A stretch of DNA of 64,000 nucleotides, from assembly GCA_016716065.1 (NCBI GenBank), contig JADJXA010000003.1, forward strand, positions 124,001 through 188,000, in the 5' to 3' direction. This document shows positions 33,942 to 41,996 of the stretch, one piece after another; position 1 is the first letter of the stretch, and every line of letters begins with the position of its first letter. The DNA is from Candidatus Leptovillus gracilis (GTDB taxonomy: Bacteria > Chloroflexota > Anaerolineae > Promineifilales > Promineifilaceae). A program made the translations under genes and the position numbers. The notes beneath the pieces were generated by a model. The model was not told the DNA's origin. It did not search any database and saw only the letters and a program-made list of their open reading frames with translations.

Positions 33942-33959
33942 TTGTGAATCCTATCACAA
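33942..33959. promoter_or_regulatory. Perfect CRP/FNR-type operator
   Basis: TTGTGAATCCTATCACAA: perfect 6-bp half sites TTGTGA/TCACAA around six bases, matching the consensus of CRP/FNR-superfamily regulators. It is nearer the transporter operon. Confidence 0.6.
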
Positions 33960-34143
33960 GCGCAATAAGTATTACATAAAGAAGGAATAAAGAATCCGTA
34001 AGGGTTGCTAAAAAACACAAGTAGCAGATCTGCTTACTCAGTATGAGCCTCTTCAATTCCTAAGGAATATGTCATTCTTAAAACACAGCCAGTCCTAAAC
34101 TTTACCCTTTCCTTATGTGGTCTTTATGCGCTCCTTACAGCTT

Positions 34144-34161
34144 TTGTGATAAATATCACAT
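34144..34161. promoter_or_regulatory. CRP/FNR-type operator
   Basis: TTGTGATAAATATCACAT: TGTGA and TCACA half sites in perfect symmetry, the same spacing as the 33942 site. It lies 112 bases upstream of the carbamoyltransferase start and probably controls the catabolic operon. Confidence 0.6.
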
Positions 34162-34272
34162 AGTCGTTTTGCTTACAGGCGGGCGTCTTGCTTTTACCTG
34201 AGCATTCACAACAGCGAAGTGTTGACAGTAAAAAAACCGTTTCTTGTTAACGAAATTGAGGAAGGTCTATAC

Positions 34273-35271
34273 ATGCAAACAGCAACTAAAATCAAAACTC
34301 TTAACGCCATGATTGATGCTATTGGCTTTCGGGGACAAAGTCTCCTCTCCATAAATGATCTGAATAACGAACAGATCTATGGTTTGTTCGAGCTGGCCCT
34401 GGCTTTGGAACCCTGGAATCGCTCCCGAATTGATTTGTTGCCCGGCAGTCTGATGGCCGCGCTCTTTTTCCAGCCGAGCACACGTACCCGCATGAGCTTT
34501 GAGGCGGCGATGGCTCGTCTGGGTGGGATGGTTATTACGGAAGCCAACCCGATGGTCTCCTCGTCGGCCGCCAAAGAGGAAAGTCTGGCCGATATGATGA
34601 AGGTCGTTTCCAAATACGCCAACGTGATTGTGCTGCGCCACCCCAACGACGTCGAAGCCCGCGACGCCTGCACTTACTCCGAGTCGCCCGTTATTAGCGG
34701 TGGCTTTGGGCATTGGGAACATCCAACCCAGGCGCTGCTGGACCTGTACACCCTGTGGCGCACACAAGGTCGGATTGATGGGGTGAAAGTGTGCATTGCC
34801 AGTTCCGATCTGGTAGCGGCGCGCACCGGCCATTCCATGGCTTATGGCCTGGCTCGCCTGGGAGCCAAAGTCACGTTGGCCAGCCCGAAAGCCAACCGGA
34901 TCCCCGTCGGAGTGATGGAAAAAATCACGGCCGTTAACGGCGATGTCACCGAAGAGTTCGATTTCAACCAGGACAGCTTTAATGAGATGGCGGCCGGTAT
35001 GGACCTGATCTACTTGCCCGGTTGCAGCGCGCCCAAAGGGGCCGAAGCGGAAGAATTCAAGAAGCTGATGGACCATTACTACGTCCGTCACGAGACGCTG
35101 GAAAAAGTGCGGCAAGAAGAAGGGCGCGTGATTTGTGTCACCCACACACTGCCGCGCCGCGCCGGTGAAATGGACCTGCGGATTGATACCACCCCCAGCC
35201 AACAATATTTTGAAGCCATTGCCTACAGTGTCTCGATTCGTATGGCGCTGGTGGCGAGCATTTTGGGTTAA
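34273..35271 (+). CDS. Aspartate-carbamoyltransferase-like protein, probable ureide carbamoyltransferase
   Basis: A 332-aa carbamoyltransferase. The carbamoyl-phosphate site is intact: FQPSTRTRMSFEAA near residue 72, a Lys in the SSAAKEESLADM loop, the Arg in VIVLRH and HPTQALLDLY near 154. The residues that bind aspartate in ATCase are changed: the TRxQxER stretch reads YLPGCSAPKGAE and HPLPR reads HTLPR. A different acceptor is therefore likely. Next to carbamate kinase and allantoinase, it may phosphorolyse a ureido compound to carbamoyl phosphate; a ureidoglycine carbamoyltransferase has been proposed in other bacteria. GAGGAAGG precedes the ATG at 34273. Confidence 0.75.
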   Translation: MQTATKIKTLNAMIDAIGFRGQSLLSINDLNNEQIYGLFELALALEPWNRSRIDLLPGSLMAALFFQPSTRTRMSFEAAMARLGGMVITEANPMVSSSAAKEESLADMMKVVSKYANVIVLRHPNDVEARDACTYSESPVISGGFGHWEHPTQALLDLYTLWRTQGRIDGVKVCIASSDLVAARTGHSMAYGLARLGAKVTLASPKANRIPVGVMEKITAVNGDVTEEFDFNQDSFNEMAAGMDLIYLPGCSAPKGAEAEEFKKLMDHYYVRHETLEKVRQEEGRVICVTHTLPRRAGEMDLRIDTTPSQQYFEAIAYSVSIRMALVASILG

Positions 35272-35347
35272 GAAGTAGCAAGTGGCAGGCAGCGAGTAAT
35301 TTGCCCGCTACCCGCTACTCGCTACTCGCCACAAAGGAGTTATTTAA

Positions 35348-36301
35348 ATGGAAGAGAGATTGGCCGTCATCGCCATTGGTGGCAATTCGTTGATAGCGGA
35401 CAAACAGCATCAATCTATCCCGGATCAATACCGGGCTGTGGAAGACACCTGCGTTCATATCGCCGACATGATTGAACAGGGGTGGACAGTAGCTATCGGG
35501 CATGGCAATGGCCCGCAGGTTGGTTTTGTGCTGCGGCGGTCGGAAATTGCCTTTAAGGTGGAAGGGTTACACGAAGTTCCGCTGGACTTTTGCGGCGCGG
35601 ATACACAAGGCGCGACCGGTTACGCCTTGCAGCAAGCGCTGTACAACGAATTTCTGAAGCGTGGCATTGATAAAGCCGTGGCGACCGTGGTGACTCAGGT
35701 GGAAGTAGACCGTCACGATCCCGCTTTCCAGAACCCGTCCAAGCCGATTGGCACATTTATGGACGCCGACGAAGCGAAAAGCCGACGGGAGAAAGATGGT
35801 TGGGACGTGGTCGAAGACGCCGGCCGGGGCTGGCGGCGCGTTGTCCCCTCACCTTTGCCCATGCGTGTGGTCGAAGAACCGGCGGTCAAGAACCTCATGA
35901 GCGCTGGGATGTGCGTGATTACAGTCGGCGGTGGCGGCATTCCGGTGGTGGCCGATGAAAGCGGCAAGCTGAAAGGGATTGCGGCCGTCATTGATAAGGA
36001 TTATGCCACTTCTCTGTTGGGCAATGCGTTGAACGCGGATTTGTTGATTATCAGCACGGCCGTTGAAAAAGTAGCCCTCAACTTTGGCAAACCCAACCAG
36101 CACTCACTGGACACCATCACCCTGGCCGAAGCCAAACAATATCTGGCCGAAGGCACGCACTTTGCCAAGGGCAGCATGGCTCCCAAGATTCAGGCCTGCA
36201 TTTGGTTCCTGGAACGAGGCGGCAAAAAAGCCATCATCACCGACCCGCCCAACATCTCGCGGGCGCTGCGCGGCGAGACCGGGACGTCGATTGTGGCTTA
36301 G
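35348..36301 (+). CDS. arcC: Carbamate kinase
   Basis: A 317-aa amino-acid-kinase fold with all family landmarks: AIGGNSLI near residue 8, GHGNGPQVGF near 49, the NPSKPIG segment near 121, AVIDKDYATSLLG near 214 and FAKGSMAPKIQACIWFLE near the C-terminus. It converts carbamoyl phosphate and ADP to ATP, CO2 and ammonia. AAAGGAG lies upstream. It sits directly behind the carbamoyltransferase, so the pair can conserve energy from the ureido group. A degenerate paralogue is at 58653. Confidence 0.9.
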   Translation: MEERLAVIAIGGNSLIADKQHQSIPDQYRAVEDTCVHIADMIEQGWTVAIGHGNGPQVGFVLRRSEIAFKVEGLHEVPLDFCGADTQGATGYALQQALYNEFLKRGIDKAVATVVTQVEVDRHDPAFQNPSKPIGTFMDADEAKSRREKDGWDVVEDAGRGWRRVVPSPLPMRVVEEPAVKNLMSAGMCVITVGGGGIPVVADESGKLKGIAAVIDKDYATSLLGNALNADLLIISTAVEKVALNFGKPNQHSLDTITLAEAKQYLAEGTHFAKGSMAPKIQACIWFLERGGKKAIITDPPNISRALRGETGTSIVA

Positions 36302-36302
36302 A

Positions 36303-36370
36303 GCCGTAATCCGTAATCCGTATACCGTATACCGTAAACGGAATACGGATTACGGATTACGGTATACGGA
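36303..36370. repeat. Hairpin of CCGTAATCCGTA words
   Basis: CCGTAATCCGTAATCCGTAT (36304-36323) pairs with ATACGGATTACGGATTACGG (36343-36362). It is a long, nearly perfect stem between arcC and the allantoinase gene. Confidence 0.85.
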
Positions 36371-36389
36371 AAAGGGAAAAGCGAAAAAA

Positions 36390-37772
36390 ATGGCGGCGGA
36401 TTTGTACTTGAAGAACGGCCGTTTCATCACAGAAACCGGTGAATTTTATGGCGGCATGGTTATCCAGGGTGGGAAGATTGCCCAGTTGGTTGGTGGGGAT
36501 ACGGCTGTTGCCGCCCACCAGGAAATTGACCTGAAAGGCAAAATCGTCTTGCCCGGTCTGGTAGACGACCACGTCCACTTCAACGAACCTGGCCGCGAAC
36601 ATTGGGAAGGCTACACCACTGGCAGCATGGCCGCCGCCGCCGGTGGCATTACCACCGTCATGGAAATGCCGCTGAACGCCACCCCGCCGACCATTAATCT
36701 GCAACATTTGCAACACAAGCAAACGGCCGTTCTCCACAAAGCGGTGGTGGATTATGCCCTCTGGGGCGGGCTGGTAGACAACAACGTAACCGACCTGGCC
36801 GATATGCACGCCGCCGGCGTCATCGGCTTCAAGGGCTTCATGAGCAGCAGCGGCGTAGATTTTGCCCGCATAGACGACGATGTGTTGTACGCCGGGCTGC
36901 GCGAGGCGGCCCGATTGGGCACCCTGGTGGCCGTTCACGCCGAAAACGAGCATGTGACAGCGCTATTGGGCCGGGAATTGCGGGCCGACGGCCGTACCGA
37001 CCGCGCGGCCTGGCATGAATCGCGCCCACCGGCCGCCGAACTGGAAGCGCTCAAGCGGGCGATTTACTGGGCCGGCGTGACCAACGGCCGTTTGCACGTC
37101 GTTCACGTCACCCTGGCCGAAGGGATGCGCGCGGCGAAGGCAGCCAAAGAAGCAGGCGTCCACGTCACCGTGGAAACCTGCCCCCATTACCTCTATTTCG
37201 ATGAGGCGGATTTTGTGCGTATTGGCCCGGCGGCCAAATGCGCCCCGCCGCTGCGCAGCCGCGACGAGGTGGAAGCCCTGTGGTGCTGCGTCCTGAGCGG
37301 CCTGGTAGACACCATCGCCTCCGACCACTCCCCCTGCCCCTGGGCCGACAAAGAACCAGGCCTGGACAACATCTGGCAGGCATGGGGCGGCATCAGCGGC
37401 GTGCAAACCCTGCTGCCGGTGCTGTTGACGGAAGGCGTTCACAAACGGGGTTTAACCCTGCCACAATTGGTCCGCCTGACCTCCGCCAATCCGGCGCGCA
37501 TCTTTGGCCTCTACCCGCGCAAGGGTAGCCTGCTGCCGGGCGCGGATGCTGACCTGGTCGTGGTGGACCTGGACGCCGAATGGGAACTGGCCGCGGAGGA
37601 TTTATTCTACAGACACAAGCACAGCGCCTATGTCGGCTGCCAGTTCAAAGGCAAAGTGGAGCAGACGTGGGTGCGCGGGAAGCTGGTGTATGAGAACGGC
37701 CGTGTCTGCGCCGAACCCGGTTACGGCCAATTCTTGCGCCGCAACAAATTAGAACGACATGAAGTTGGTTAG
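36390..37772 (+). CDS. allB: Allantoinase
   Basis: A 460-aa amidohydrolase. Residues 57-92 carry the metal site and the allantoinase signature (DDHVHFNEPGREHWEGYTTG followed by AAAGGITTVMEMPLN). GFKGFM near residue 149 supplies the carboxylated Lys, HVVHVTLAEGM and ETCPHYLYF the His ligands, and IASDHSPCP the final Asp. It opens the hydantoin ring of allantoin to allantoate. The ATG at 36390 is chosen because similarity starts there. No allantoate amidohydrolase (AllC) is present in the window, so that next step must be encoded elsewhere. Confidence 0.88.
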   Translation: MAADLYLKNGRFITETGEFYGGMVIQGGKIAQLVGGDTAVAAHQEIDLKGKIVLPGLVDDHVHFNEPGREHWEGYTTGSMAAAAGGITTVMEMPLNATPPTINLQHLQHKQTAVLHKAVVDYALWGGLVDNNVTDLADMHAAGVIGFKGFMSSSGVDFARIDDDVLYAGLREAARLGTLVAVHAENEHVTALLGRELRADGRTDRAAWHESRPPAAELEALKRAIYWAGVTNGRLHVVHVTLAEGMRAAKAAKEAGVHVTVETCPHYLYFDEADFVRIGPAAKCAPPLRSRDEVEALWCCVLSGLVDTIASDHSPCPWADKEPGLDNIWQAWGGISGVQTLLPVLLTEGVHKRGLTLPQLVRLTSANPARIFGLYPRKGSLLPGADADLVVVDLDAEWELAAEDLFYRHKHSAYVGCQFKGKVEQTWVRGKLVYENGRVCAEPGYGQFLRRNKLERHEVG

Positions 37773-37828
37773 GTTGTCAGCCAACCCAACCATACAAACC
37801 AACTAATCCAGAAAACGGAGAACAACCC

Positions 37829-38611
37829 ATGACCAAACGAGTCCTTGCCGTTGACGCGGACGTAACCACAAGAAATCGCGCCATCACCAAACCGGGGCAG
37901 TACGCCATTTTGCCACGTGGTGCGCGTGTATTGAGTACCATCCCCAATTTCCAGAATGCCGTCGTGCAGGTAATGACAACGGCCGCTTTAGGCGCCCGTT
38001 TCGTCGAACACGAACTGCTCATCCAGCCCGGCGGTGGCACGATTGACCCCATTCAGGATAATTTCGAGCATTTTCTCTTCGTCATCGAAGGGACTGTGCA
38101 GTTCACCCTGAACGGCACAGCCCACGCCTTCACCACCGGCGGCTACGCCTGGCTGCCGCCGCAATCCAGCTTTGCCTTACACAATAATGGCGAGACGCTG
38201 ACGCGGATGCTCTGGCTGCGACGGCGCTATGAGCCGGTGGACGGTATCCCTGTACCCGCGCCCATCGTCGCCAACGAACAAGACGTGCCCGCGCTGCCGG
38301 AAGATACCTACGTCGAAAAGCACCTCATCCCCTATGACACGGAACTGGGCTACGACATGGCTTTCAACCTGCTGATTTTTGACCCCGGCATTTACTTCAG
38401 CTTTGTAGAATCGCACATCATGGAGCATGGGCTGTATATGCTGGACGGCCGTGGCGTCTATTTCCTCAATGGTGACTACATTGAAGTGCAGAAAGACGAC
38501 TACATCTACATGGCGCCCTACTGCCCGCAGTTCTTCTACGCCACCGGCTGGGAAACAGGCCGTTACATTTTGTACAAAGACATCAACCGGGATTACACCG
38601 CCGGTTTATAA
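37829..38611 (+). CDS. allE: (S)-ureidoglycine aminohydrolase-like bicupin
   Basis: A 260-aa protein with two cupin domains. The C-terminal cupin holds the Mn-binding set expected for this enzyme: Glu, His and His in FVESHIMEHGLYML near residue 190 and Gln in APYCPQFFYA near 235. It releases ammonia from (S)-ureidoglycine to give ureidoglycolate. It follows the allantoinase gene by 56 bases, a gap holding a GGTTGG-word hairpin, and ends three bases before the FixC-like gene, in one operon. Confidence 0.85.
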   Translation: MTKRVLAVDADVTTRNRAITKPGQYAILPRGARVLSTIPNFQNAVVQVMTTAALGARFVEHELLIQPGGGTIDPIQDNFEHFLFVIEGTVQFTLNGTAHAFTTGGYAWLPPQSSFALHNNGETLTRMLWLRRRYEPVDGIPVPAPIVANEQDVPALPEDTYVEKHLIPYDTELGYDMAFNLLIFDPGIYFSFVESHIMEHGLYMLDGRGVYFLNGDYIEVQKDDYIYMAPYCPQFFYATGWETGRYILYKDINRDYTAGL

Positions 38612-38622
38612 GGATGGATGGT

Positions 38623-39915
38623 ATGGAAAAATTTGACGCCATTGTCGTCGGCGCTGGGCCGGCGGGCGCGACGGCCGCTTATCTGCTGGCGCAGGCCGGG
38701 ATGCAGGTGGTGGTGATTGAGCGCGGCGCGACGCCAGGCAGTAAAAATGTCTCCGGCGCGCTGCTGTTCAGCCAGATTTACAACGAGTTGTTCCCCAACT
38801 TTTGGGAAAGCGCGCCGGTGGAACGGGCGATTGTCGGCCACAGTATTGCTTTTCTGGGGCAGGAAACGTCGGTTACGCTGGATTACCGTGACCTGGACCC
38901 CACCCACACACCGCACAACGCCTACAGCGTGCTGCGCGCCTGCTTTGATCCCTGGATGGCGCAGCAGGCTGAAGATGCCGGGGCGATGTTGCTGCCGGGT
39001 TATACGGTAGAGAGACTGCTGGTGGAAAACGGCCGTGTCACCGGCATTCACGCGGGTGGCGACGATTTACTCGCCGACGTCGTCGTGGTGGCCGAAGGCA
39101 CACGCTCGCAACTGCTCAAACAGGCCGGGCTGCGCGACGATTTTTATGCCGGGGATGTCTCCATCGGTGTGAAAGAAGTCATCGCCCTGCCGGAAGAAAT
39201 CATCACCAACCGCTTCCAATGCCTGACGGCCGATGAAGGCGTGGCCTACACCTGCGTCGGCCACACCGGCGGTGTAGAAGGCGGTGGTTTCCTCTATACC
39301 AACAAAGAAACGCTGTCGGTGGGTGTGGTCGTCAAAATTGACGCCCTCTACAAGAGCCAGCGCCAGCCGCACGAAATTCTGGACGAATTTAAATCCCACC
39401 CGTTTATCAACCGCCTGGTTCATGGCGGCAAAGTGGTCGAATACTCCGCCCAGGCCATTCATCGCGGCGGCGTGCATCTCATCCCGCAGTTGTATGGGGA
39501 TGGCTACGTAGTCGTCGGCAGCGCCGCCCGTCTGCTGCTGAACAACGTGATGACCTTACGCGGCATGGACGTGGCCGTGGCTTCGGCGGCGGCAGCGGCC
39601 AAAGCGATTCTGGCGGCCAGAGAAAAAGGCGATTATTCCCGCGCATCGCTGGCGGCCTATGAACAATTCTTCAAACAAACCGACGTGTACCAGGACATGG
39701 TGACGTTCAAAGAGACTTACGCGCTGCTGGAAAACAAGCGTCTCTTCAACGTGTATCCCGATCTGATCAGCGGCGTGATGGATGACATGTTTTCTGTGAA
39801 GGCGCGGCCGGGCAAAAAAGCGTACCGCGCCCTGCGCGACAACATGCACGACGAACTGACGCTGTGGCAAATGCTGAAAGACATGGCGCAGATAGGGAGA
39901 GGATTGGTCCGATGA
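38623..39915 (+). CDS. fixC: FixC-type ETF:quinone oxidoreductase flavoprotein
   Basis: A 430-aa FAD protein: dinucleotide fold FDAIVVGAGPAGATAAYLLA at the N-terminus with the FAD-ribose Glu in VVIERG, and the family segments GSKNVSGAL, YGDGYVVVGSAARLLLNNVMTLRGMDVA. It lacks the C-terminal ferredoxin domain of full-length ETF-QO; that domain is supplied by the next gene. AAGGATGG upstream supports the start at 38623. It should pass electrons from EtfAB to the quinone pool or, in a Fix complex, to ferredoxin. Confidence 0.88.
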   Translation: MEKFDAIVVGAGPAGATAAYLLAQAGMQVVVIERGATPGSKNVSGALLFSQIYNELFPNFWESAPVERAIVGHSIAFLGQETSVTLDYRDLDPTHTPHNAYSVLRACFDPWMAQQAEDAGAMLLPGYTVERLLVENGRVTGIHAGGDDLLADVVVVAEGTRSQLLKQAGLRDDFYAGDVSIGVKEVIALPEEIITNRFQCLTADEGVAYTCVGHTGGVEGGGFLYTNKETLSVGVVVKIDALYKSQRQPHEILDEFKSHPFINRLVHGGKVVEYSAQAIHRGGVHLIPQLYGDGYVVVGSAARLLLNNVMTLRGMDVAVASAAAAAKAILAAREKGDYSRASLAAYEQFFKQTDVYQDMVTFKETYALLENKRLFNVYPDLISGVMDDMFSVKARPGKKAYRALRDNMHDELTLWQMLKDMAQIGRGLVR

Positions 39916-40208
39916 GTACACGCGAACTGAGCCTGGACGACCGTCTGGGGCTGGATAAATACGAAATTGACGAAGAACACAGCCACATTCAGGTGGATCA
40001 ATCGTTGTGTCTGCGCTGCCAGTTACGGCCATGTCTGACTGTTTGCCCGGCGGCCGTGTACGTGGCCGTAGACGGCGAGATTGTCGCCCGCTACGAGAAC
40101 TGCCTGGAATGCGGCACCTGCCAGATCGCTTGTGACACGGGCGGACAGGGCGGCATCACCTGGAATCCACCGCAAGGCGGGTTTGGCATTGTGTTTCGCT
40201 ATGGATAA
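39912..40208 (+). CDS. fixX: FixX-type ferredoxin-like protein
   Basis: A 98-aa protein with seven or more Cys arranged as CLRCQLRPCLTVC and CLECGTCQIAC, matching the FixX iron-sulfur cluster domain. Its ATG overlaps the fixC stop by four bases (ATGA). It is the electron-transfer partner of FixC and substitutes for the C-terminal domain of ETF-QO. The first ~30 residues are charged and not conserved. Confidence 0.88.
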   Translation: MSTRELSLDDRLGLDKYEIDEEHSHIQVDQSLCLRCQLRPCLTVCPAAVYVAVDGEIVARYENCLECGTCQIACDTGGQGGITWNPPQGGFGIVFRYG

Positions 40209-40226
40209 GGCCTGAGGAGCCTGGTA

Positions 40227-41018
40227 ATGAAGATAGTTGCTTGCATTAAGTATTCATTCGACGTGTCGGAAGTGAAGGTCGATCCGGCGACGAAAGAGCT
40301 GCGCCTGACCGGTGTGCCGCAGCGGGTGGGCGTGATTGATAAGAATGTGCTGGAAACGGCCGTAACCCTCAAAGAAGCCACCGGCGCGACCGTTCACGGT
40401 TTAACGCTTGCTCCAGCCGGCGCGCGCGAAGCCTTCCGTGAAGCGATGGCCATGGGGCTGGACGACCTGACCATCATTGACAGCGCCGATTTGGCCGCCG
40501 CTGGCCCGGCGGTGACAGCGATGATTCTGGCAACGGCCGTGCAAAAACTGGGCGACGTCACCCTGGTCGTCTGCGGCGAAGCCAGTGACGACGGCGTAAG
40601 CTACCAGATTCCCCCCCGCATAGCCGAGCGCCTGGGCTGGCCGCTGCTCGGCTACGCCCGCAACATCACGCTGACCGGTGAAACCATCACCGCCGACCGC
40701 GACCTGGACAGTGGGATGCAGCGGGTTGAAGGTAATTTGCCGCTCGTCCTGACGGTCACACAAGAAACCAACACCCCGCGCCGCCCCACCCTGATGGACG
40801 CCCTGAAAGCCAAGAAAAAGCCGGTGGCCGTCTGGCAAGTAGCAGCCGACCTGGGCCTGACGCCGGAACAACTTCAGGCGCGGGCAAGCGTCACCCGCAC
40901 CGCGCAAGAAGGCATCGTGATCAAACGTAAACAACAGATGTTCCAGGGCGAGGATATGGCCGCGTTAGCCAATCAACTGCTAGACGCTCTGGTGGTCGAA
41001 CGGGTCGTCACTGAATAG
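40227..41018 (+). CDS. etfB: Electron transfer flavoprotein beta subunit
   Basis: A 263-aa EtfB/FixA: MKIVACIKYSFDVSEVKVD start, AVTLKEATGATVHGLTL, VVCGEASDDGVSYQIPPRIAERLGWP for the AMP/FAD site and LPLVLTVTQETNTPRRPTLM. Eighteen bases separate it from fixX, and seven from etfA. The order fixC-fixX-etfB-etfA shows that the four genes form one electron-transfer unit. Confidence 0.9.
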   Translation: MKIVACIKYSFDVSEVKVDPATKELRLTGVPQRVGVIDKNVLETAVTLKEATGATVHGLTLAPAGAREAFREAMAMGLDDLTIIDSADLAAAGPAVTAMILATAVQKLGDVTLVVCGEASDDGVSYQIPPRIAERLGWPLLGYARNITLTGETITADRDLDSGMQRVEGNLPLVLTVTQETNTPRRPTLMDALKAKKKPVAVWQVAADLGLTPEQLQARASVTRTAQEGIVIKRKQQMFQGEDMAALANQLLDALVVERVVTE

Positions 41019-41025
41019 GAGCAAC

Positions 41026-41985
41026 ATGATGTCCAAGTTATTTGTTTATTCTGAGGAAACGGGCGTTTTACAGGAATTATTAGGTAAAGCCAGCCAGTCC
41101 GGGTTTGATCAGGTGGTGACGGCCGTGTTTGGCTCCGCCGCCGCCACCGCCGCGACATTGGGCGAATGGGGCGCGGACGTTGTCTACACCGTCACCGACC
41201 CCGGCCTGGAGACCTACAATCCCGAAACCTATACCGACGCCCTGGCCGGTGTCATTGGTCTGGCGGGGCCAGACCTGGTGCTGGTGGGCGCGACCAAACG
41301 CGGCCTGGAAGTAAGCGGCCAGGTGGCCGAGCGCCTGGAACTGGGCGCGGTCTCCTGGTGCGTAGATTTTACGTTTGATATGGCGAGCAAGACGGTAACG
41401 GCCGTGTGCCTCATCTACACCGGCATGGGCCAGAACACCTATCACATTACCACCCACCCGGCGCTGGCGACAGTGGCCCCCGGCACGTTCCAGCCGCAAG
41501 CCTTCCCTGGTAAAACGGCGGAAGTTGTCCCCGCTGCTGTGACGGTAAACGCGCCTCGGCTGCACGTGCTGGAGAATAACGAGAAACGGGAAACCGGCCG
41601 TCGCCTGCAAGACGCCCCTGTCATCGTAGACGTCGGTCAGGGCGTCAAAGCCCGCGAAGATTTGGCCCTGGCCGAAGAACTGGCCCAACTTCTCAGCGGG
41701 CAGGTGGCTTGCTCGCGCCCTGTTTCTTCAGAGCGCGACTGGTTCCCCGAATGGCTGGGGCTGTCCGGCCTCAAATTGTCGCCCGACCTCTGCCTCACCC
41801 TGGGAATCTCCGGCTCCATCCAACACATGATCGGCATCCGCGATTCCAAACTCATCGTCGCGGTCAACAAAGACGAGGGCGCGGGCATCTTCGCCCAGGC
41901 CGATTACGGCGTACACGCCGACCTGTATCAATTTGTTCCCGCCCTGATTACGGCAATCAAGGCGCGTTCCATTACAAAGAATTAG
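41026..41985 (+). CDS. etfA: Electron transfer flavoprotein alpha subunit
   Basis: A 319-aa EtfA/FixB. The N-terminal part has LVLVGATKRGLEVSGQVAERL; the C-terminal FAD domain has ACSRPVSSERDWFP, LCLTLGISGSIQHMIGIRDSKLIVAVNKDEGAGIFAQADYG (in sections), the signature of the family. ATG codons at 41026 and 41029 are both possible. It accepts electrons from a flavin dehydrogenase, most simply the DAO-type enzyme immediately downstream. Confidence 0.9.
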   Translation: MMSKLFVYSEETGVLQELLGKASQSGFDQVVTAVFGSAAATAATLGEWGADVVYTVTDPGLETYNPETYTDALAGVIGLAGPDLVLVGATKRGLEVSGQVAERLELGAVSWCVDFTFDMASKTVTAVCLIYTGMGQNTYHITTHPALATVAPGTFQPQAFPGKTAEVVPAAVTVNAPRLHVLENNEKRETGRRLQDAPVIVDVGQGVKAREDLALAEELAQLLSGQVACSRPVSSERDWFPEWLGLSGLKLSPDLCLTLGISGSIQHMIGIRDSKLIVAVNKDEGAGIFAQADYGVHADLYQFVPALITAIKARSITKN

Positions 41986-41996
41986 GAGAATAGAAC

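Larger units (their letters stand above)
33739..34272. promoter_or_regulatory. Divergent control region between transporter and catabolic operons
   Basis: This ~530-bp AT-rich stretch has no convincing gene. It separates two divergently transcribed operons and must contain promoters for both. It includes two CRP/FNR-type dyads (33942 and 34144). I could not place -35/-10 elements with confidence. Confidence 0.7.

Noticed and set aside
34267..35205. 312-codon minus-strand frame opposite the first carbamoyltransferase
   Set aside because: No domain, no ribosome binding site, and the plus-strand gene is clearly conserved.
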